A stretch of 64,000 nucleotides of DNA. It comes from CAXWPM01 sp965206125 (GTDB lineage Bacteria > Acidobacteriota > Terriglobia > 20CM-2-55-15). The translations under genes were made by a program, and so were the position numbers. This document shows, piece after piece, positions 44,303 to 51,537 of this stretch (its first letter is position 1; every line of letters begins with the position of its first letter). The stretch lies in contig CBDBIN010000045.1 of assembly GCA_965206125.1 (NCBI GenBank), forward strand, positions 620,001 to 684,000. The letters run 5' to 3'. The notes under the pieces were generated by a model. That model saw nothing but the letters and a program-made list of their open reading frames with translations. It was not told the DNA's origin and ran no database searches.

Positions 44303-45712
44303 TTACATATGTATTGCGGCGCCGTAGATGCCTTCGACCGCCTCGTGGACGGCCTCCGACATAGTCGGGTGGGCGTGGATCGTGTGGACCAAGTCGGCCG
44401 CAGTCGCCTCCAGACCCATGGCAGCCACGCCTTCGGCAATCATCTCGGTGACGTGGTCGCCGATCATGTGAACGCCGAGGATCTCGCCATATTTTGCGTC
44501 GGCTACGACTTTGACGAAACCCTCGGGTGCGTCCTCGATCATGGCTTTGCCCAGGACCGAGAACGGGAACTTGCCGACTTTGACCGCGTAGCCGGCCTCC
44601 CGGGCCGCCCTCTCGGTCGAGCCGACACTCGCCACCTGCGGCTCGCAGTAGGTACACGCCGGGACATGGTCGTAGTTGATAGGAACCGGCTTCTTGCCCG
44701 CCATGTGCTCGGCAGCGATGACACCTTCGGCGGACGCAACGTGAGCGAGCAACGGCGTGGGCACAATATCCCCGATCGCGTACACGCCTCCGACGCTCGT
44801 ACGCATCCGAGCATCGACGGTGACGTAGCCCTGGCCATCGGTGGCGACGCCGATCTTCTCGAGACCGATACCCGCGGTGTTGGGCTGGCGGCCCGTAGCC
44901 ATCAGCAACTTGTCGGCCTTAAGGCGCTTCTTCTCATCTTTGGCTGTCACGAATTCCACTTCGAGCACGTCTTTCTTTGTGCTCGCGCTCTCCAGACGCG
45001 CGCCCGTGAACACGTCGATTCCCTGCTTCTTCATCCAGCGCGCGAGCTCCTTCGAAACCTCTTCGTCCTCGATCGGAACGATATTCGGCAGTAGTTCAAG
45101 AAGCGTCACTTTAGTTCCCAGGCTCGCGTAGATCGACGCGAACTCCACACCGACGGCTCCGGCGCCAACGATCACCATGGAACCAGGGATCTGGGTCAGA
45201 TCCAACGCTTCGTTGTTCGTGATGACGAACCGGCCGTCGATGTCGTAGCCTGGCAGCGAACGCGGTTCGGATCCCGTTGCGATCACGATGTTCTTCGCCC
45301 GCACCTCGGTCGTGGAGTCCTTGCTCTGGACCGTTACCCGGCCTGGCCCCGCTATCGCGGCGACTCCTTCAAGACGGGTGATCTTGTTCTTCTTGAACAG
45401 GTAATCCACACCCTTGGTGAGTTTGCCGATGATGTCGTCCTTACGCTTCTGAATCTTCGAGAAGTCGACTTCCACGTCCGCTGTGTTGAAACCGTATTTC
45501 GCGGCTCGTCGAATCTTCGTCAGGAGGGCGGCGTCGTGTAGGAGAACTTTCGTGGGGATGCACCCCCTCAACAGGCACGTACCCCCAAGTCGAGCCTCTC
45601 GCTCGATCACGGCTGCCCGCAGGCCGAGTTGGTTCGCACGAATTGCGGTCACATAACCACCCGGCCCCGCGCCGAGGATGACGACGTCAAAGATCTCCTG
45701 GTCTTTCACCAT
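44303..45712 (-). CDS. lpd: dihydrolipoyl dehydrogenase (E3)
   Basis: A 469-residue flavoprotein. It has an FAD Rossmann motif (VVILGAGPGGYVTAIRANQLG), the redox disulfide GGTCLLRGCIPTK (C-x4-C), an NAD Rossmann motif (MVIVGAGAVGVEFASIYASLG) and the catalytic IHAHPTMSEAVHEA. It reoxidises dihydrolipoamide on E2 with NAD+. It heads the lpd-lipA-nfu unit. GGAGG lies almost touching the ATG, so a GTG three bases later is also possible as the start. Confidence 0.97.
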   Translation of the reverse strand: MVKDQEIFDVVILGAGPGGYVTAIRANQLGLRAAVIEREARLGGTCLLRGCIPTKVLLHDAALLTKIRRAAKYGFNTADVEVDFSKIQKRKDDIIGKLTKGVDYLFKKNKITRLEGVAAIAGPGRVTVQSKDSTTEVRAKNIVIATGSEPRSLPGYDIDGRFVITNNEALDLTQIPGSMVIVGAGAVGVEFASIYASLGTKVTLLELLPNIVPIEDEEVSKELARWMKKQGIDVFTGARLESASTKKDVLEVEFVTAKDEKKRLKADKLLMATGRQPNTAGIGLEKIGVATDGQGYVTVDARMRTSVGGVYAIGDIVPTPLLAHVASAEGVIAAEHMAGKKPVPINYDHVPACTYCEPQVASVGSTERAAREAGYAVKVGKFPFSVLGKAMIEDAPEGFVKVVADAKYGEILGVHMIGDHVTEMIAEGVAAMGLEATAADLVHTIHAHPTMSEAVHEAVEGIYGAAIHM

Positions 45713-45727
45713 GCCTCCATTTAGTTA

Positions 45728-46105
45728 GCGTCGGGCCCACCGTCCCTTCGCGGGCCTCCGTTCGGGAAGTGCCCACACAGTCTCGATGCCGCGTTGGCAC
45801 CGGGAACTCGCACAGGGACGGTCCCCCCACGCCTTTCTGTTTATTAGCGTCGGGCCCACCGTCCCTTCGCGGGCCTCCGTTCGGGAAGTGCCCACACAGT
45901 CTCGATGCCGCGTTGGCACCGGGAACTCGCACAGGGACGGTCCCCCCACGCCTTTCTATTTATTCGCGTCGGGCCCACCGTCCCTTCGCGGGCCTCCGTT
46001 CGGGAAGTGCCCACACAGTCTCGATGCCGCGTTGGCACCGGGAACTCGCACAGGGACGGTCCCCCCACGCCTTTCTATTTATTCGCGTCTGCCCACCGTC
46101 CCCGT
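45728..46105. repeat. 119-bp tandem repeat, three full units and a partial fourth
   Basis: Units start at 45728, 45847 and 45966, each with GCGTCGGGCCCACCGTCCC, and a fragment starts at 46085. They are nearly identical (changes only near the TTTATT junction). The period of 119 is not a multiple of three, so this is not coding. Unit ends are imperfect inverted repeats. A diverged copy lies at 10793-10900. It sits in the gap immediately upstream of lpd and may contain or displace its promoter. Confidence 0.97.
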
Positions 46106-46547
46106 TTCAATTTCCAATCTTGAATTTCCAATGAACGCTGTCAAATGCGGATTTCCCATTAGAAAACCTGCAATTCGTCCGGACCGAAGGCAATGCAGAG
46201 TGACTATTGAAGACTCTACATTCGAGATTCGAGATTCGAGATTCGAAAATCTCATATTTCACAGGGATGGCCCCATAAGCCCTGAGACTACCCGGTCGCT
46301 ACCGCTCCCGGTTCTGTTCTTGGGACGCCTGCCTGAGCTTCGAAAATAATCAAATCTCCAATCTCCAATAGTAGCCTCCCTAACCTCTGGCGGTCCCGTC
46401 ACTCGAATAGAATCAGCAGCTTAACACAAGTACTCTGGTCTGCGAGCAGCTCGCCGCGAGTAGGTCCATCACTCCTTTACATTCCTCGATTGGCCCCTTC
46501 TCACTTTTTTTACAATTCTTGACGGGGGTGCCTGTAACCGGTTCCCG
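46106..46547. other. repeat-rich A/T-richer intergenic region
   Basis: It contains TTGAATTTCCAATG-type repeats, a period-7 run of ATTCGAG (46219-46246), the inverted 23-bp word at 46293-46315 and CAAATCTCCAATCTCCAAT. No gene is seen. Base composition differs clearly from the flanking genes. Confidence 0.55.
46293..46315 (-). repeat. dispersed GGGAGCGGTAGCGACC motif, copy 3
   Basis: Inverted copy of the 23-bp word at 10753 and 10913. It is again found within 200 bp of the 119-bp repeat family, with matching AGAACAG and TAGTCTC flanks. Confidence 0.8.
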
Positions 46548-46560
46548 GTACGATTCGTAC
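46548..46560. promoter_or_regulatory. possible operator upstream of the CsoR-like gene
   Basis: Perfect inverted repeat GTACGA-T-TCGTAC, 24 bases after a G-tract (TTGACGGGGGTGCC). CsoR/RcnR-family operators often combine a G-tract with an inverted repeat, and autoregulation is common, but no consensus match can be claimed. Confidence 0.25.
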
Positions 46561-46686
46561 TCCTGACGTTGGGCACAGTGAACAACTGGCCCATCTATAG
46601 GTCCGAAAGGCATGAAAATAATGAATGATTCCGTGTTGATTGGGGATGATGGAAATCGGATCGCCGATGGTGGGAGAAATCAAAGA

Positions 46687-46962
46687 ATGGCGGATGAAAA
46701 GACAGCGCAGAACGTTGAAGCTAGACTGTCTCGCATCGAAGGACAAATCCGCGGCATCCGAAACATGACTGCAGAGGGACGGCTGTCCGTCGACATTGTC
46801 ACGCAGGTCGCCGCCGTCCGTGCCGCATTAAAAAAAGTCGCTGACATGGTCGTGGCCAGCCACGTACACCAGTGGCTGAAAGAAGTAGGCGGCGAGCATG
46901 GGGCTCCGTCGGACCAGAAGGGCGAAGAACTCCTCAAAGTCTTCAACCAGTACTATAAGTAG
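46687..46962 (+). CDS. CsoR/RcnR/FrmR-family regulator lacking cysteines
   Basis: About 91 residues of the all-helical DUF156 family: EARLSRIEGQIRGIRNM, VDIVTQVAAVRAALKKVADMVVASHVHQWL. Family members sense metals, formaldehyde or sulfur species through a conserved Cys, a His pair and often a second Cys. Here the first Cys position is Asp (SVDIVTQ), the second is Gln, and the protein has no cysteine. His residues remain in ASHVHQW. Copper or persulfide sensing is therefore unlikely. An upstream ATG at 46612 would add 25 residues; the domain is complete from 46687. Confidence 0.85.
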   Translation: MADEKTAQNVEARLSRIEGQIRGIRNMTAEGRLSVDIVTQVAAVRAALKKVADMVVASHVHQWLKEVGGEHGAPSDQKGEELLKVFNQYYK

Positions 46963-47072
46963 CCCCATCGGCTGCCAGGCCGCCGAGACCGACCGCCCGC
47001 CGAATGTCGGGGTGGCCTTGCTTCCACCGACGTCAAGCGACTTGGCATTCCCCCGGGTCGCGCTCCGTCGGA

Positions 47073-49589
47073 TCAGAAAATATCGAAGCGTTCGGCTTCC
47101 AGCGTCGAATCGGACTGAATTCGGATATCCTTCTTGGCCTCTTCCTCAAGATCGGTCAAATCTACAAATTGCCCGCTCTTGAGGGCTTTGGCAACTTCAT
47201 CGCCGACCCGAATCGTGATCTCCTTACCATCGACTTCGGCCATCATCTTGCGCAGCTCCTGCTGAATCTCGTAACAGACCGTCTCCACAGCCTTGATGAT
47301 CCCCGAGCCTGTACAACGAGGGCAGGACCGCCCGAGGACGCGCTCGAGGGAAGGCTGCGTCCTCTTGCGCGTGATGGCCACCAGGCCAAAGTCATTGAAC
47401 TGAAGAATTTTCGACGGCGACCGATCTTTGCGGATTTCCTGCTCCAGCGCCTGCATGACTCGCTGCCGGCTCTTCCGCTCCTCCATGTCGATGAAATCGA
47501 CGACGATGATGCCCCCGAGGTTGCGCAGCCTGATCTGTCGGACGATCTCATGGGCCGCATCCATGTTCGTCCGCACGATGGTGTCTTCCAAGCGGTTGGA
47601 CTTGCCGACGAACTTGCCTGTGTTGACATCGATCGCGACCAGGGCCTCGGTTTGATTCACGACGATGTAACCGCCCGACTTAAGCCAGACCTTCGGCTTC
47701 ATCGCCTTGTCGATTTCCTGCTGCAGCCCATACTCTTCGAATATGGAATTGTCCTTCAGGTGCAGCCGCACACGATTCACGAGCGCAGGCTGGAATCGAT
47801 TCACGAACTCGAGCACCTTGGCGTACTCGCTCTCGCTGTCCAGACGGATGGCTTTGAACTCATCCGACAATTGATCACGCAAGACGCGTTGGATCAGGTT
47901 CAGATCGCTGTGGATAAGCGCTGGGGCACCGCCGCTGTCGCTTTTCTCCCGTATCTCCGCCCAAAGGTTGCCGAGGAAGCGAATGTCCTGTATGAACTCC
48001 CGCTCGTCATGCCCCTCGCCGGCCGTCCGGACTATGAAGCCACCCGGCAAGTCATGTCTGTTGTCAGCGATGATCCGCCTTAGACGAGAACGCTCCTCCT
48101 CAGAGGCGATCTTGCGGGAAACACCGATGTGATCCACGGTCGGCATATAGACGATATACCGGCCGGGAAGAGCGATGTGAGACGTGATGCGGGCGCCCTT
48201 CTTCCCCAACGGCTCCTTGGACACCTGGACGAGGATCTCCTGGCCTTCGCGGAGCAACTCCGAGATCATGGGTCCACCCGACGAAGCTTGTTCTCCGGAC
48301 GAATCCCTGGGCGATCGTCTTCGCGAACGCCGTACCGGGGATCGGCGGCTGAACCGGAATTTGTTGGGATCGTCCAGGATCCGTACCTGACCGAAGGACG
48401 AGGAGTCCTCATCGTCACTGGGGTCATCGCCATCGCTCCCGTCGGCCTCAACGCTATCTTCGGAATCTTCGGAATTGCCATCGGCATCCGCAAGGGAATC
48501 GTCGGGGGCAGCGGCCTCGTCTGCGGGCTCTTCGGGTTCCGCGTCCAACTGTTCGTTCGAAACATCATCGTCGGAACCCAGCACGGCATCTTCGAGCGAG
48601 TCGAACGTCTCGTCCTCTGCCGTTTCGCCCTCATCCGCATCATCGACAGACGTACCCGCCTCACTCGGATCCGTGTTCAGGATAGGCGGCTCTGCAGTTT
48701 CGTCCAGGACCAACGCCAGTTCGTCATCCACATCGGCCGGGGCGGGAACATCCTGGCCATCTGCATACCGTGCCAGCGATTCACCGGGAAGCAGTTCGAG
48801 GGTTCGGGAACTGGATTGCGGGTCTTTCGCCGGCTCGAACGAACGTATCCGCCCTTTCCGCTCACGCTGTTCGCCACTCCGCCGGGAACCCCGACGATCC
48901 GACGGTTTCCCGGAGGTTTCCGATTCGGACCGTTCGGGCCGGGGTTCGGCCCTCGGGCGGCTCTCGGCTTCTCGGTCGACGCGTTCCTTGCGATTCCGGT
49001 CGTTCCGTCCACGCTCACCTCGGTCGACTCGTTCCTGGGGGCGACCCTCGGTCCGTGTGTCGCACCGGTTGCCTTCCCGGGGCTCTCGTGGCTCGCTCCG
49101 GGACTCCCGCGTCTCGCTCCGGGTCTCCTTCGCGTCACTCCGGGTCTCCCTCGTGTCACTCCGGGTCTCCCGCCTCTCGCTCCGGGTCTCCCGCGTGACA
49201 CTCCGGGTCTCCCGCGGGTCACTCCGGGCTTCGCCGCGGCCAGAGCGCCGACCCTCGCCTCGGCTGCTCTTGGACGCCCGAGCGCGGTCCGGGCCGCCAT
49301 GGGCTTCGTCTTCCGCCGAGGTCACGATACGTTCGTACTCGTCGGTGTCGTCGAAGAAATCGGAAACGTAGAGGAAAGCGTCACGATCGAGACCGATATT
49401 GACGAACGCAGATTGCATCCCAGGCAGGACCTTCGTCACTCTTCCCTTGTAGATGTTGCCTGCGATGTTCTGAGCGCGATGTCGTTCGATTATGAATTCG
49501 ACGAGTTCATCGTCTTCGAGGACAGCGACCCGCGTCTCCTGCGGAATCGCCGAGATGATCAGCTCTTTTTGTATCGAGTCGTTTTGCAT
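47073..49589 (-). CDS. rng: ribonuclease E/G family endoribonuclease with large S1-domain insert
   Basis: An 838-residue protein. The conserved N-terminus (GNIYKGRVTKVLPGMQSAFVNIGLD) is the first half of the S1 domain; the second half resumes at about residue 441 (ISELLREGQEILVQVSKEPLGKKGARIT). Between them lie about 360 low-complexity residues: basic with seven heptads of the RETRSxx type (residues 124-172), then strongly acidic. The catalytic core follows, with magnesium-binding Asp in VAIDVNTG and VVDFIDME and the zinc-link CPRCTGSG. It cleaves single-stranded RNA in mRNA decay and rRNA/tRNA processing. There is no C-terminal degradosome tail; the insert may serve that role. Confidence 0.94.
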   Translation of the reverse strand: MQNDSIQKELIISAIPQETRVAVLEDDELVEFIIERHRAQNIAGNIYKGRVTKVLPGMQSAFVNIGLDRDAFLYVSDFFDDTDEYERIVTSAEDEAHGGPDRARASKSSRGEGRRSGRGEARSDPRETRSVTRETRSERRETRSDTRETRSDAKETRSETRESRSEPREPREGNRCDTRTEGRPQERVDRGERGRNDRNRKERVDREAESRPRAEPRPERSESETSGKPSDRRGSRRSGEQRERKGRIRSFEPAKDPQSSSRTLELLPGESLARYADGQDVPAPADVDDELALVLDETAEPPILNTDPSEAGTSVDDADEGETAEDETFDSLEDAVLGSDDDVSNEQLDAEPEEPADEAAAPDDSLADADGNSEDSEDSVEADGSDGDDPSDDEDSSSFGQVRILDDPNKFRFSRRSPVRRSRRRSPRDSSGEQASSGGPMISELLREGQEILVQVSKEPLGKKGARITSHIALPGRYIVYMPTVDHIGVSRKIASEEERSRLRRIIADNRHDLPGGFIVRTAGEGHDEREFIQDIRFLGNLWAEIREKSDSGGAPALIHSDLNLIQRVLRDQLSDEFKAIRLDSESEYAKVLEFVNRFQPALVNRVRLHLKDNSIFEEYGLQQEIDKAMKPKVWLKSGGYIVVNQTEALVAIDVNTGKFVGKSNRLEDTIVRTNMDAAHEIVRQIRLRNLGGIIVVDFIDMEERKSRQRVMQALEQEIRKDRSPSKILQFNDFGLVAITRKRTQPSLERVLGRSCPRCTGSGIIKAVETVCYEIQQELRKMMAEVDGKEITIRVGDEVAKALKSGQFVDLTDLEEEAKKDIRIQSDSTLEAERFDIF

Positions 49590-50047
49590 CGAGGCTCCTA
49601 AACCCGTCGTGACGGCGCACAGGGGTCAACCTCGACGCGAACGCGCGAGCGCGAATCTTACGTGTCATCGGAGAACTCCTGGCCCGGAGGAGCTGCTCGG
49701 TCTGCGGATGGAGAGCTCCGCGTCTCTCGTCGATCGAAACACAGCGAAGCTTTCGGCTCGTACCGCCGGGGGCCGCATGAAGTCACGCCTGGACAGGCCG
49801 AAAAACGGCGGAGACTCGTATCCTGTGGGACTTCGAGCCGCCCGCCACAGGCTGTGCAGCAGCGATCGACATCGGCCAGACCCGAGTTGAAGCTCAACTC
49901 TTACGCCGTAGCGTCTCGGGCGATAATCTTTTGAACAACGTCCGACGATGAGCCCAGCTCATCGCCGTATAAAACTCGTGGATCGTCACGCCGAACGGTT
50001 GCGCGGCGCCAGCCGCCGCCACTTGACACGAATCAGCGCGCGATCTT
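49590..50047. other. upstream region of the RNase E/G gene
   Basis: No confident gene. It has a perfect 7-bp inverted repeat GAGTTGA / TCAACTC with a three-base loop (near 49888) and a Cys-rich minus-strand frame that I do not accept as a gene. A long 5' leader for the RNase gene is possible. Confidence 0.35.
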
Positions 50048-50254
50048 GACCGGGCGAACGCCCGGTCCATCGGTTAACAACCGGAAGGCTTCCATCGGAA
50101 ATTGTCCTTCCGAAAGCCTTGACGGGATTTCAACAAGTCCCGTCGGTGCCGGCCTACATGCCGGCGGGGCGGTTCTCGAAACCGAACGCTTCGGTTACGT
50201 CCCGGCTTCAACGGCCCATACTCTTCATCGGAATCGGAAACGACTCCCGATTCC
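50048..50254. other. array of seven stem-loops
   Basis: Consecutive inverted repeats: GACCGGGCG-AA-CGCCCGGTC (50048-50067); CGGTT/AACCG (50071-50083); AAGGCTT/AAGCCTT enclosing CGGAA/TTCCG (50085-50120); GACGGGA/TCCCGTC extended to 10 bp (50121-50144); GCCGGC/GCCGGC (50148-50165); AACCGAA/TTCGGTT (50180-50196); GGAATCGG/CCGATTCC (50230-50254). All but small gaps of the 207 bp is in stems or loops. No open frame explains it. It lies downstream of rodA and upstream of the RNase gene, both on the minus strand. Confidence 0.8.
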
Positions 50255-50403
50255 CGACTGCGAAACTAACTCACAAAACCTGGATAAGACCTTCGCGACG
50301 GGATTGAGCCGCCGCCCCAACTCCTTTCCTGCGAGCCGGTTACATGAAATCAACAGCTGACGGCGCCCAGCCCTCAAGAAGCACGAAAACTATATCACGA
50401 TTT

Positions 50404-51504
50404 TCAATTCACCAGCCGGCCCCTGCGCACGCTGATGATCAGGCCGAGTCCGATGAATGCGGTCAGAACCGAGGATCCCCCATAGCTGAGGAACGGTAGC
50501 GGTATGCCCGTGATCGGCATAAAACCGATGACCATCCCGACGTTGACCAGGATGTGAAACACGAACATCCCGACGACACCTACGATGATGAACAATCCGA
50601 GGGTGTCCCGCGTCATCCGGGCCAATGAGAGCGACCGGAGCACGAGGGCCAGCAACAGTCCCAGAGTGACGCACACTCCGATGAAACCCAACTCCTCCGC
50701 CACCACAGAAAATATGAAATCCGTATGTCGCGTGGGCAGGAACCCCAATTGATTCTGAGTCCCTTGAAACAGACCGGTCCCCCACATCCCGCCGGACCCG
50801 ATCGCGATCTTGGACTGAATCACCTGGTAGCCGCTGCCGAGAGGATCCGTCTCGGGCTGAACGAAGGTGATAATCCTGTCTTTCTGGTAGTCCTTCAAAA
50901 AGAACCAGGTAACCGGCATCAGCAGGATGACGATGAGTCCGCCCGCGACGAGCGCCATTGGACGAACGCCTCGGACGAACAGTCCGATTGCCAGAACCGG
51001 TACGAACGTCAATGCAGTACCCAGGTCCGGCTGAAGTCCCACAAGGATGACGGGAACAGCCCAGATGGCCCCGGCGGCCAGGATTTGGCCGAACGTCATA
51101 TACCGTTCCTTCTGCCCGGCCAGGTATCGGGCCAGCGCGATGACGACGACCATCTTGGCAATCTCGGACGGCTGGAAACCGAACGAGCCCACGCCGAACC
51201 AACTGCGCGCCCCGGATACCGCCCGTCCGAACACCAGGACGTACACAAGCAGCAACAGCGTCCCCGCGTACAGGAAGGTGACGTGCTCGGCCAGAACGTG
51301 GTAATCGATCGAAGCGACAACAAACAGCAGGCCGACGCCGATACCGATCCAGACGAGTTGCCGGAGGAAATAGTTACCCGAGTCCATGTTCAGGGTCGAG
51401 CTGTAGATCTCGAGCAAACCGATCGACGACAGTGACAGCGCGGTGAGCAAGAGAAACCAGTCAAAATCCTGCCAGAAGCGCCGGCTCCGCAAAGCATCGA
51501 TCAA
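50404..51504 (-). CDS. rodA: rod-shape glycosyltransferase RodA (SEDS family)
   Basis: A 366-residue integral membrane protein with about ten spans. SEDS signatures: RSWFGVGSFGFQPSEIAKM near residue 105, the catalytic-loop region LQPDLGTALTF near 157, GSGGMWGTGLFQGTQNQLGFLPTRHTDFIFSVVAEELG near 240 and GIPLPFLSYGGSS near 335. It polymerises glycan strands with PBP2 in the elongasome. The apparent start is TTG at 51504, 33 bases after the mrdA stop. A run of nine G on the coding strand lies in the gap. Confidence 0.95.
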   Translation of the reverse strand: MIDALRSRRFWQDFDWFLLLTALSLSSIGLLEIYSSTLNMDSGNYFLRQLVWIGIGVGLLFVVASIDYHVLAEHVTFLYAGTLLLLVYVLVFGRAVSGARSWFGVGSFGFQPSEIAKMVVVIALARYLAGQKERYMTFGQILAAGAIWAVPVILVGLQPDLGTALTFVPVLAIGLFVRGVRPMALVAGGLIVILLMPVTWFFLKDYQKDRIITFVQPETDPLGSGYQVIQSKIAIGSGGMWGTGLFQGTQNQLGFLPTRHTDFIFSVVAEELGFIGVCVTLGLLLALVLRSLSLARMTRDTLGLFIIVGVVGMFVFHILVNVGMVIGFMPITGIPLPFLSYGGSSVLTAFIGLGLIISVRRGRLVN

Positions 51505-51537
51505 CCGAGTGCCCCCCCCCTCTTCCGTCTCAACCCG

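Noticed and set aside
45728..46105. CRISPR-like array
   Set aside because: The period is 119 bp, the units are nearly identical along their whole length, there are no unique spacers, and no cas gene is nearby.
49658..49897. Small Cys-rich protein upstream of the RNase gene
   Set aside because: It needs a TTG start, has no convincing ribosome-binding site, its cysteines follow no known zinc pattern, and an overlapping plus-strand frame is equally open.
50048..50254. Integron attC array or phage att site
   Set aside because: The stem-loops lack the R/L box core sequences, have no cassette genes between them, and no integrase gene is in the window.
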